From positions 20,678,160 to 20,742,159 of the forward strand of contig NC_080048.1 of NCBI RefSeq assembly GCF_026212465.1: 64,000 bases of DNA, read 5' to 3'. How positions within the stretch are numbered: the stretch's first letter is position 1; each line of letters starts with the position of its first letter. This stretch comes from Amaranthus tricolor. Its lineage: Eukaryota > Streptophyta > Magnoliopsida > Caryophyllales > Amaranthaceae. The notes under the pieces are model-generated. The model was not told the origin of the DNA, did not search any database, and saw nothing but the letters and a program-made list of their open reading frames with translations. The translations under genes and the position numbers were made by a program. Below, piece by piece: positions 50,423 through 63,051 of this stretch.

Positions 50423-53314
50423 ATAATATATACCAAATAGTGTTGTGTGTCAATATTCGTGCAAAACAAACCAAGCTTGAGTTACTTTATGCGCGAAAGT
50501 GCCAAAAAATCTTAAAAACCCATAAAATTGCAATTTAACTCGTGCTTTCTAACATATGACTATGATTTTAAATTCTAACCAATTTAACCCAATAATATAT
50601 ACCAAAATAGTTTTGTGGGTAAATATTCGTCCAAATCAAACCAAGCTTGAGTTACTTTGTGCGCGACAGTGCAAAAAAATCTTAAATACCCATAAAATCG
50701 CAACTTAACACGTGATTTCTAACATATGACTATGATTTTCAATTGTAACCACTTCAACGCAATAATATATACCAAATAATTTCGTGTGCCAAGTTTCGTG
50801 CAAAACAAACAAAGTTTGACCTACTTTATGCGCGAAAGTGCAAATAAAGCGTAAAAAACCCATACAATCGTAACTTAACACGAAACTTTTAGCATATGTC
50901 TATGATTTTCATTTATAACCACTTAAACACAATAATATATACAAAATAGTGTCGTGTGCAAAGTTTCGTGCAAAACAAACCAAGTTTGATCTACTTTATG
51001 CGCGAAAGTGCCAAAAAAGCTTAAAAACCCATAAAATTGCTATTTAACACGTAATTTCTAGCATATGACTATGATTTTCAATTCAAACGACTTCAACAAA
51101 ATAAAATATACCAAATTGTGTCGTGTGCCAAGTTTCGTGCAAAACAAACCAAGTATGAGCTACATTATGCGCGAAAGTGCCAAAAAAGTATAAAAACGCA
51201 TTAAATCGCAACTTAACACGTAATTTCTAGCATATGACTATGATATTCAATTCTAACCACTTCAACCCAATAATAAGTGTGAGCTACGTTATGCGCGAAA
51301 GAGCAAAGAAACCATAAAAACCCTTAAAACCGCCACTTAACACGTAATTTCTAGCATATGACTATGATTTTCAATTCAAACGACTTCAACAAAATAAAAT
51401 ATACCAAATTGTGTCGTGTGCCAAGTTTCGTGCAAAACAAACCAAGTATGAGCTACATTATGCGCGAAAGTGCCAAAAAAGTATAAAAACGCATTAAATC
51501 GCAACTTAACACGTAATTTCTAGCATATGACTATGATATTCAATTCTAACCACTTCAACCCAATAATAAGTGTGCGCTACGTTATGCGCGAAAGAGCAAA
51601 GAAACCATAAAAACCCTTAAAATCGCCACTTAACACGTAATTTCTAGCATATGACAATGATTTTAAATTCTAACAACTTCAACACAATAATATATACCAA
51701 ATAGTATGTGTGCAAAGTTTCGGGCAAAACAAACCAACTTCAATCTACTTTATGCGAGAAAGTGCAAAAAAAGCGTAAAAAACGCATAAAATCGCAACTT
51801 AACACGAAAGTTCTAGAATATGACTATAATTTTCAGTTTTAATCACTTCAACACACTAATATCTATCGAATAGTGTTGTGTGCCAAGTTTGAGCTACTTT
51901 TTGCTCGAAAGTGCCAAAAAAGCTTAAAAACCCATAAAATCGCAACTTAACACGTAATTTCTAACATATGACTATGATTTTCAATTCTAAACACCTCAAA
52001 ACAATAATATATACCAAGTAGTGTCATGTGCCAAGTTTCGTGCAAAAGAAACCAAGTTTGACCTACTTCATGCGCGAAAGTGCAAAAAAAGCGTAAAAAA
52101 AACCATAAAATCGAATAGTAACTTAACACACTAATATATATCGAATAGTTTTGTGTGCCAAGTTTTGAGCAAAACAAACCAAGTTTGAGCTACTTTATGC
52201 GCGTAAGTGCAAAAAAAGCGTAAAAAACCCTTAAAATCGTAACTTAACTTGAAATTTTTAGCATATGACTATCATTTCAATTTTAACCACTTCAACACAC
52301 TAATATATATCGAATAGTGTTGTGTGCCAAGTTTTGATCAAAACAAACCAAGTTTGAGATACTTTATGCGCGAAAGTGCCAAAAAAGCTTAAAAACCCAT
52401 AAAATCACAACTTAACACGTAATTTGTAGCATAAGACCATGATTTTAAATTCTATACACTTCAAAACAATAATATATACCAAATAGTGTGGTGTGCAGAG
52501 TATCGTGGAATACAAACCAAGCTTGAGCTACTTTATGCGCGAAAGTGCCAAAAAAGCCTAAAATCCAATAAAATTGCATTTTAACACATAATTTCAAGCA
52601 TATGACTATGATTTTCAATTCTAACCACTTCAACACAATAATAAATACCAAATAGTGTTGTGTGTCAATATTCTTGCACAACAAACCAAGCTTGAGTTAC
52701 TTTATGCGCGAAAGTGCCAAAGAAAGTTAAAACCCATAAAATCGCAACTTAACACGTGATTTCTAACATATGACTATGATTTTCAATTGTAACCATTTCA
52801 ACACAATAATATATACCAAATAGTGTTGTGTGCCATGTTTCGTGCAAAACAAACAAAGTTTGACCTACTTTATGCGCGAAAGTGCTAAAAAAGCGTAAAA
52901 AACCCATAAAATCGTAACTTAACACGAAATTTTTTGCATATGACTATCCTTTTTAATTTCAACCACTTCAACACACTAACATATATCGAATAGTGTTGTG
53001 TGCCATGTTTCGTGCAAAACAAACCAAGTTTGAGCTACTTTATGCGCGAACGTGCCAAAAAACCTTAAAAACCTATAAAATCGCAACCTAACACGTAATT
53101 TCTAGCATATGACTATGATTTTTTAATTTCTAACCACTTCAACACAATAACATATACGAAATAGTGTCGTGTGCCAGGCTTCGTGCAAAACAACCAAGTT
53201 TGAGCTACTTTATGCGCAAAAGTGCCAAAAAAGCTTAAAAACCCATAAAATCGCATCTTTACACGTACTTTCTAGCATATGACTATGATTTTCAATTCTA
53301 ACCACTTCAACACA
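50423..53314 (+). repeat. 2.4-kb HOR, unit 3, expanded to 2892 bp
   Basis: Matches unit 2 at an offset of 2893 in its second half (49053 to 51947, 49552 to 52445). The extra 461 bp is one additional monomer at about 50540-50700 plus a local tandem duplication of about 291 bp (51066-51356 and 51357-51650). Confidence 0.85.
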
Positions 53315-56300
53315 ATAATATATACCAAATAGTGTTGTGTGTCAATATTCGTGCAAAACAAACCAAGCTTGAGTTACTTTATGCGCGACAGTGCAAAAAA
53401 ATCTTAAATACCCATAAAATCGCAACTTAACACGTGATTTCTAACATATGACTATGATTTTCAATTGTAACCACTTCAACACAATAATATATACCAAATA
53501 GTGTCGTGTGCCAAGTTTCGTGCAAAAGAAACAAACTTTGACCTACTTTATGCGCGAAAGTGCAAAAAAAGCGTAAAAAACCCATACAATCGTAACTTAA
53601 CACGAAACTTTTAGCATATGTCTATGATTTTCAATTATAACCACTTAAACACAATAATATATACAAAATAGTGTCGTGTGCAAAGTTTCGTGCAAAACAA
53701 ACCAAGTTTGAGCTACTTTATGCGCGAAAGTGCCAAAAAAGCTTAAAAACCCATAAAATTGCTATTTAACACGTAATTTCTAGCATATGACTATGATTTT
53801 CAATTCAAACGACTTCAACAAAATAAAATATACCAAATTGTGTCGTGTGCCAAGTTTCGTGCAAAACAAACCAAGTATGAGCTACATTATGCGCGAAAGT
53901 GCCAAAAAAGTATAAAAACGCATTAAATCGCAACTTAACACGTAATTTCTAGCATATGACTATGATTTTCAATTTTAACCACTTCAAAACAATAATATAT
54001 ACCAAATAGTTTTATGCGCCAAATTTGTTGCAAAACAAACCAAGTTTGAGCTAATATATGCACGAAAGTGCCAAAAAGCTTAGTAACCCAAAAAATCGCA
54101 ACTTAACACGTAATTTCTAGAATATGAGTATTATTTTAAATTCTGACCACATCAACCCAATAATATACACCAAATACTGTCGTGTGCCAAGTTTCATGCA
54201 AAACAAACCAAGTGTGAGCTACGTTATGCGCGAAAGTGCAAAGAAACCTTAAAAACACATAAAATCGACACTTATCACGTAATTTCTAGCGCATGACAAT
54301 GATTTTAAATTCTAACCATTTCAACACAATAATATATATACCAAATAGTGTCGTGTGCAAAGTTTCGTGCAAAACAAACCAAGTTTGAGCTACTTTATGC
54401 GAGAAAGTGAAAAAAAGCGTAAAAAACCCATAAAATCACAACTTTACATGAAATTTCTAGCATATGTCTATGATTTTCAATTCTAACCACTTCAACAAAC
54501 TAATATATATCGAATAGCATTGTGTGCCAAGTTTCGTGCAAAAAAAACCAACTTTAAGCTATTTTATGCGCGAAAGTGAAAATTCAGCTTAAAGCCCCAT
54601 AAAATTGCAACTTAATACGTAATTTCTAGCATATGACATTGATTATTAATTCTAACCACTTCAACACAATAATATATACCAAATTATGTTGTGTGCCATG
54701 TTTCGTGAAAAATAAACCAAGTTTAACCTACTTTATGCGCGAAAGTGCGAAAAAAACTTAAAAACGCATAAAATCGCAACTTAGCACATAATTTTAGTAT
54801 ATGACTATGATTTTCAATTCTAACCACTTCAACACAATAATATATAGCAAATAGTGTTATGCGCCAAATTTTTTGCAAAACAAACCAAGTTTCAGCTAAT
54901 TTATGCGCGAAAGTGCCAAAAAGCTTAAAAACCCAAAAAATCGCAACTCAACACCTAATTTCTAGCATATGACTATGATTTTCAATTCAAACCACTTCAA
55001 AAAAATAACATATACCAAATTGTGTCGTGTGCCAAGTTTCGTGCAAAACAAACCACGTTTGAGCTACATTATGCGCGAAAGTGCCAAAAAAACTTAAAAA
55101 CGCATAAAATCGCAACTTAGCACGTAATTTCTAGTATATGACTATGATTTTAGATTCTAACCACTTCAACACAAAAATATATAGCAAATAGTGTTATGCA
55201 CCAAATTTGTTGCAAAACAAACCAAGTTTGAGCTAATTTATGCGCGAAAGTGCCAAAAAGCTTAAAAACCCAAAAAATCGCAACTTAACACGTAATTTCT
55301 AGCATATGACTATGATTTTAAATTCTAACCACTTCAACACAATTATATATAACAAATAGTATCGTATGCCAAGTTTCGTGCAAACACAAACCAAGTGTGA
55401 GCTACGTTATGTGCGAAAGTGCAAAGAAACCTTAAAAACCCATATAATCGCAACTTAACACGTAATTTCTAGCGCATGACAATGATTTTAAATTCCAACC
55501 ACTTCAACACAATAATATATACAAAATAGTGTCGTGTTCAAAGTTTTGTGCAAAACAAACCAAGTTTGAGCTACTTTATGCCAGAAAGTGCAAAAAAGCG
55601 TAAAAAACCCATAAAATCGCAACTTTACATGAAATTTCTAGCATATGACTCTGACTTTTCAATTCTTACCACTTCAACACACTAATATATATTGAATAGC
55701 GTTGTGTGCCAAGTTTCGTGCAAAAAAAAAAACAGAGTTTGAGCTACTTTATGCGCGAAAATGGAAAAAAAAGCGTAAAAAACCCATAAAATCGTAACTT
55801 AACACGAAATTTCTAGCATATGACTATGATTTTCAATTCTAACCACTTCAACACATTATTATATACAAAATACTGTTGTGTGTCATGTTTCGTGAAAAAC
55901 AAACCAAGTTTGACCTACTTTACGCGCAAAAGTGCTAAAAAAGTTTAAAAACGCATAAAATCGCACCTTAACACGTAATTTCTAGCATATGACTTTTAAT
56001 TTCAATTCTAACCACTTCAACACAATAATATATACCAAATAGTGTTCTGTGCCAAGTTTCGTGCAAACAAAACCAAGTTCGAGCTACTTTATGCGTGAAA
56101 GTGCTAAAAAAGCTTTAAAACCCATAAAATCGTAGCTTAACACGAAATTTCCAGCATATGACTAATATTTAAAATTCTAAGCACTTCAAGACGTTATTAT
56201 ATATCGAATAGTGTAGTGTGCCAAGTTTCGTGCAAAACAAACCAAGTTTGAGCTACTTTATGCGCGAAAGTGCAAAAAAAAGCTTAAAAACCCAAAAAAT

Positions 56301-59292
56301 CGCAACTTAACACGTAATTTCTAGCATATGACATTGATTTTTAATTCTAACCACTTCAACACAATAATATATACCAAATGGTGTTGTGTGCCATGTTTCT
56401 TGAAAAACAAACCAAGTTTGACCTACTTTACGCGCAAAATTTCTAAAAAAGTTTAAAAACCCATAAAATCGAACTTTAACACCTAATTTCTAGCATATGA
56501 CTTTTAATTTGAATTCTAATCACTTCAACACAATAATATATAGCAAATAGTTTTGTGTGCCAAGTGTCGTGCAAAACAAACCAAGTTTGAGCTACTTTAG
56601 ACTCGAAATCTCCAAAAGAGCTTAAAAACCCATAAAATCGTAACTTAACACGAAATATCTAGCATATGACTAAAAAAATTTTAATTCTAACCACTTAAAC
56701 ACAATAATATATACCAAATAGTGTCGTGTGCCAAGTTTCGTGCAAAACAAACCAAGTTTGAGCTACTTGATGCGCAAAAATGGAAAAAAAGCGTAAAAAA
56801 CCCATAAAATCGCAACTTAACACGAAATATCTAGCATATGACTATGATTTTTAATTCTAACCACTTCAACCCAATAATATATACCAAATAGTGTTGTATG
56901 ACAAGTTTCGTGCAAAACAAACCAAGTGTGAGCTACGTTATGTGCGAAAGTTCAAAGATACCTTAAAAACCCATAAAATCGCCACTTAACTCAAAATTTC
57001 TAGCGTATGACAATGATTTTAAATTCTAACAACTTAAAAAAAATAATATATACCAAATAGTGTCATGTGCAAAGTTTCGTGCAAAACAAACCAAGTTTAA
57101 GCTACTTTATGCGAGACCGTGCAACAAAAGCATAAAAAACCCATAAAATCACATCTTAACACTAAATTTCTTGCATATGACTATGATTTTCAATTATAAC
57201 TACTTCAACACAAACCAAGTTTCTTGCAAAACAAACCAAGTTTGAGCTACTTTATGCGCAAAAGTGCCAAAAATGTTTAAATACCCATAAAATCGCAACT
57301 TAACACTAAATTTCTAGCATATGACTATAATACAATAATATATGCCAAATAGTGTTGTGTGCAAAGTTTCGTGCAAAACAATCCAAGTTTGAGCTACTTT
57401 TTACGCGAAAGTGCAAAAGAAGCGTAAAAAAACCCATAAAATCGCAACTTAACACGAAATTTCTAGCGTATGTCTATGATTTACAATTATAACCACTTCA
57501 ACACAATAATAAACACCAAATAGTGTTGTATGACAAGTTTCGTGAAAAACAAACCAAGTGTGAGCTACGTTATACGCGAAATTGCAAACTCTAACCACTT
57601 CAACACAATAATATATACCAAATAGTGTCGTGTGCCAAGTTTCGTACAAAACAAACCATGTTTAAGCTAAGATACTTTATGCGAGAAAGTGCAAAAAAAG
57701 CGTAAAAAACCCATAAAATCACAACTCAACACGAAATTTCTAGCATATGACTATGATTTTCAATTCTAACCTCTTCAACACACTAATATATATCGAATAG
57801 CGTTGTGTTCCAAGTTTCGTGCAATACAAACCAAGTTTGAACTACTTTATGCACGAAAGCACCAAAAAAGCTTAAAAACCCATAAAATCGCTACTTAACA
57901 CGTAATTTCTAGCATATGACTATGATTTTTATTTCTAACCCCTTTAACACAATAATATATACCAAATAGTGTCGTGTGCAAAGTTTTGTGCAAAACAAAC
58001 CAAGTTTGAGCTACTTTATGCGCGAAAGTGCAAAAAAAGCGTAAAAACCCATAAAATCGCAACTTAACACGAAATTTCTAGCATATGACTATGATTTTCA
58101 ATTCTACCCACTTCAACACATTAATATATACCAAATAGTGTCATGTGCCAAGTTTCGTGAAAAACAAACCAAGTTTGAGCTACTTTATGCGCGAAAGTGC
58201 AAAAAAAGCGTAAAAAACCAATAAAATCGCAACATAACACGAAATTTCTAGCATATGACTATGATTTTCAATTTTGACCACTTCAACACACTAATATATA
58301 TCGAATAGTGTTGTGTGCCATGTTTCGTGCAAAACAAACCAAGTTTGAGCTACTTTATGCGCGAAAGTGCACTAAAATCGTAAAAAAACCCATAAAAGCA
58401 CAACTTAACACGAAATTTCTAGCATATGACTATGATTTTCAATTCTAACCACTTCAACACATTATTATATATAAAATAGTGTAGTGTGCCTAGTTTCATG
58501 CAAAACAAACCAAGTTTGAGCTACTTTATGCGAGAAAGTGCCAAAAAAGCTTAAAAACCAAGTTTGAGCTACTTAAAACGTAATTTCTAGCATATGATTA
58601 TGATTTTCCATTCTAACCACTTCCACACAATAATATGTACCAAATAGTGTCGTGTGCCAAGTTTCGGGCAAAACATACCAAGATTGACCTACATTATGCG
58701 CGAAAGTGCAAAAAAGCGTAAAAAACCCATAAAATCGTAACTTAGCACGATTACTAGATTATGACTATCATTTTAAATTTTAACCACTTCAACACACTAA
58801 TATATATGTTGTGTGCCATGTTTCGTGCAAAACAAACCAAGTTTGAGCTACTTTATGCGCAAAAGTGCCAAAAAAGCTTTAAATCCCATAAAATAGCAAC
58901 TTAAGACGTAAATTCTAGCATATCACTATAATTTTCGTTTAAAGCAACTGAAACAAAATAATATATATTAAATAGTGTCGTGTGACAAGTTTCTTGTAAT
59001 ACAAACCAAGTTTGAGCTACTTTATGCGCGAAAGTACCAAAAAAGCATCAAATCCCATAAAATCGATACTTAAAATGTAATTTCTAGCATATGATTATGA
59101 TTTTCAATTCTAACCACTTCAACACACTAATATATATCAAATAGCGTTATGTGCCAAGTATCTTGCAAAACAAACCAAGTTTGAGCTACTTTATGCGCAA
59201 AAGAACCAAAAAAGTTTAAATACCCATAAAATCGCAACTTAACACGTAATTTCTAGCATATGACAATGATTTTAAATTCTAACCACTTCAAC
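53315..59292 (+). repeat. Transition to block-1-type monomers
   Basis: One further partial turn of the 2.4-kb series runs to about 53.97 kb. Monomers parallel to the 5.5-kb HOR of block 1 follow, in the same order (for example 56180-56400 against 2170-2370, and 58600-59050 against 3500-3980). They are more diverged from block 1 than its copies are from one another. Several monomers at 57.2-57.65 kb are internally deleted. The block stops at the N gap. Confidence 0.75.
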
Positions 59293-59392
59293 NNNNNNNN
59301 NNNNNNNNNNNNNNNNNNNNNNNNNNNNNNNNNNNNNNNNNNNNNNNNNNNNNNNNNNNNNNNNNNNNNNNNNNNNNNNNNNNNNNNNNNNN
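59293..59392. other. Assembly gap, 100 N
   Basis: A second run of exactly 100 N. Satellite orientation reverses across it: forward landmarks to the left, reverse complements to the right. True gap size is unknown and the inversion point is not resolved. Confidence 0.98.
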
Positions 59393-61227
59393 GTTGCGGT
59401 TTTATGTGTTTTTTACGCTTTTTTTTGCACTTTTGCACATAAAGTATTTCAAAGTTGGTTTGTCTTGCACGAAACTTGGCACACGACACTATTTTGTAGG
59501 TGCTACTAATTTCGTGTTAAGTTGCAATTTTAGTGGTTTTTAACGCTTTTTTTTGCAATTTCGCGCATAAAGTAGTTCAAACTTTGTTTGTTTTGCACGA
59601 AACTTGGCACACGACACTATTTGGTATATATTATTGTGTTGAAGTGGTTAGAAATTAAAATCATAGTCATATGCTAGAAATTACATGTTAAGTTGCGATT
59701 TTATGGGTTTTTAAGCTTTTTTGGCACTTTCGCGCATAAAGTAGCTCAAACATGGTTTTGTTTTTGCTCGAAACTTGGCACACAACAGTATTCGATATAT
59801 ATTGGTGTGTTGAAGTGGTTAGAATTAAATATCATAGTCGTATGCAAGAAATTTCGTATTAAGTTGCGATTTCATGTGTTTTTTAAGCTTTTTTTTGCAA
59901 TTTCGCGCATAAAGTAGCTCGAACTTGGTTTGTATTGCACGAAACATGGCACGTGACACTATTTGGTATGTATTAATGTGTTGAAGTGGTTAGAATTGAA
60001 AATCATAGTCATATGCTAGAAATTTTCGTGTTTAAGTTGCGATTTTATGGGTTTTTTACGCTTTTTTTGCACTTTCGCGCATAAAGTACCTCAAACTTGG
60101 TTTGTTTTGCATGAAACTTGGCATACAACACTATTTAGTATAAATTATTGTGTTGGAGTGGTTAGAAATTAAAATCATCGTCATATGCTAGAAATTACGT
60201 GTTGAAGTAGCGATTTTATGAGTTTTTTAAGCTTATTTGGCTCTTTCGCGCATAAAGTAGCTAAAACTTTGTTTGTTTCGCACGAAACTTGGCACACAAC
60301 ACTACTCGATATATATTAGAGTGATGAAGTGGTTAAAATTGAAAATCATAGTCATATGCTAGAAATTTCGTGTTAGGTCGCGATTTTACGGGTTTTTTAT
60401 GATTTTTTTCATTTTCGCGCATAAAGTAGCTCAAACTTGGTTTGTTTTGCACGAAACATGGCACACGACCACTATTTGGTATATATCAATGTGTTGAAGT
60501 GGTTAGAATTTAAAATCATAGTCATATGCTAGAAATTACGTGTTAAGTTGCGATTTTATGGGTTCTTAAGCTTTTATGGCACTTTCGCGCATAAAGTAGC
60601 TAAAACTTGGTTTGTTTTGCACGAACCTGGCACACAACACTAGTCGATATATATTGGTGTGTTGAAGTGGTTGAAGTTGAAAATCATAGTCATATGTTAG
60701 AAATTTCGTGTTATGTTGCGATTTTATGAGTTTTTTACGCTTTTTTTTGCACTTTCGCGCATTAAAGTAGCTCAAACTTAATTTGTTTTGCATGAATCTT
60801 GGCACACGACACTATTTGGTATATATTATTGTGTAGAAGTGGTTAGAAATTAAAATCATAGTCTTATGTTAGAAATTACGTGTTAAGTTACGATTTATTG
60901 GTTTCTATGCTTTTTTGGCTCTTTGGCGTATAAAGTAGCTAAAGCTTGGTTTGTTTTGCACGAAACTTGGCACACAACACTATTCGATATATATTAGTGT
61001 GTTGAAGTGGGCTAAATTTGAAAATCATAGTCATATGCTAGAAATTTCGTGTTAAGTTGCGATTTTATGGGTTTTTTTACGATTTGTTTGCACTTTCGCG
61101 CATAAAGTAGCTCAAACTTGGTTTGTTTTGCACAAAATATGGCGCACAACACTATTCGATATATATTAGTGTGTTGAAGTGGTTAGAATTGGAAAATCAT
61201 AGTCATATGCTAGAAATTTCGTATTAA
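59393..61227 (-). repeat. 1.83-kb HOR of block 4, copy 1
   Basis: The diagnostic GTTGCGGTTTTATG occurs at 59393, 61228 and 63052, giving units of 1835 and 1824 bp: ten full monomers plus one truncated. The truncated monomer is marked by TGCTACTAATTTC (about 59501), where a stretch of about 50 bp is missing. Confidence 0.88.
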
Positions 61228-63051
61228 GTTGCGGTTTTATGGGTTTTTTTACGCTTTTTTTTGCACTTTCGCGCATAAAGTATTTTCAAAGTTGGTTTGT
61301 CTTGCACGAAACTTGGCACACGACACTATTTTGTATATGCTACTAATTTCATGTTAAGTTGCAATTTTAATGGTTTTTAACGCTTTTTTTCCAATTTCGC
61401 GCATAAAGTAGTTCAAACTTTGTTTGTTTTGCACGAAACTTGGCACACGACACTATTTGGTATATATTATTGTGTTGAAGTGGTTAGAAATTAAAATCAT
61501 AGTCATATCCTAGAAATTACATGTTAAGTTGCGATTTTATGGGTTTTTAAGCTTTTTTGGCACTTTCGCGGCATAAAGTAGCTCAAACATGGTTTGTTTT
61601 GCTCGAAACTTGGCACACAACACTATTCGATATATATTGGTGTGTTGAAGTGGTTAGAATTAAATATCATAATCGTATGCAAGAAATTTCGTATTAAGTT
61701 GCGATTTCATGTGTTTTTTAAGCTTTTTTTTGCAATTTCGCGCATAAAGTAGCTCGAACTTGGTTTGTATTGCACGAAACATGGCACGTGACACTATTTG
61801 GTATTGTATTAATGTGTTGAAGTGGTTAGAATTGAAAATCATAGTCATATGCTAGAAATTTTCGTGGTTAAGTTGCGATTTTATGGGTTTTTTACGCTTT
61901 TTTTGCACTTTCGCGCATAAAGTACCTCAAACTTGGTTTGTTTTGCATGAAACTTGGCATACGACACTATTTAGTATAAATTATTGTGTTGAAGTGGTTA
62001 GAAATTAAAATCATCGTCATATGCTAGAAATTACGTGTTAAGTAGCGATTTTATGTGTTTTTAAGCTTTTTTGGCTCTTTCGCGCATAAAGTAGCTAAAC
62101 TTTGTTTGTTTTTGCACGAAACTTGGCACACAACACTATTCGATATATATTAGAGTGATGAAGTGGTTTAAAATTGAAAATCATAGTCATATGCTAGAAA
62201 TTTCGTGTTTAAGTCGCGATTTTATGGGTTTTTTATGATTTTTTTTCATTTTCGCGCATAAAGTAGCTCAAACTTGGTTTGTTTTGCACGAAACATGGCA
62301 CACGACACTGTTTGGTATATATCAATGTGTTGAAGTGGTTAGAATTTAAAATCATAGTCATATGCTAGAAATTACGTGTTAAGTTGCGATTTTATGGGTT
62401 CTTAAGCTTTTATGGCACTTTCGCGCATAAAGTAGCTAAAACTTGGTTTGTTTTGCACGAAACTTGGCACACAACACTAGTCGATATATATTGGTGTGTT
62501 GAAGTGGTTAAAGTTGAAAATCATAGTCATATGTTAGAAATTTCGTGTTAAGTTTGCGATTTTATGAGTTTTTTACGCTTTTTTTGCACTTTCGCGGATA
62601 AAGTAGCTCAAACTTAATTTGTTTTGCACGAATCTTGGCACACGACACTATTTGGTATATATTATTGTGTAGAAGTGGTTAGAAATTAAAATCATAGTCT
62701 TATGCTAGAAATTACGTGTTAAGTTACGATTTATGGGTTTCTATGCTTTTTTGGCTCTTTGGCGCATAAAGTAGCTAAAGCTTGGTTTGTTTTGCACGAA
62801 ACTTGGCACACAACACTATTCGATATATATTAGTGTGTTGAAGTGGCTAAATTTGAAAATCATAGTCATATGCTAGAAATTTCGTGTTAAGTTGCGATTT
62901 TATGGATTTTTTTGCACTTTCGCGCATAAAGTAGCTCAAACTTGGTTTTGTTTTGCACAAAATATGGCGCACAACACTATTCGATATATATTAGTGTGTT
63001 GAAGTGGTTAGAATTGAAAATCATAGTCATATGCTAGAAATTTCGTATTAA
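61228..63051 (-). repeat. 1.83-kb HOR of block 4, copy 2
   Basis: Same 11-monomer order as copy 1, including the truncated monomer (TGCTACTAATTTC at about 61338). Differences are mostly single-base changes and homopolymer-length changes. Confidence 0.88.

Larger units (their letters stand above)
47992..59292 (+). repeat. 169-bp satellite array, block 3
   Basis: About 67 monomers in the same forward orientation as blocks 1 and 2. The left half (to about 54.0 kb) continues the block-2 HOR that the retrotransposon interrupts. The right half (about 54.0-59.29 kb) uses block-1 variants, such as AAGACGTTATTATATATCG near 56184 and CATACCAAGATTGACC near 58675. The change of type is gradual, with no foreign sequence. 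Confidence 0.97.
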
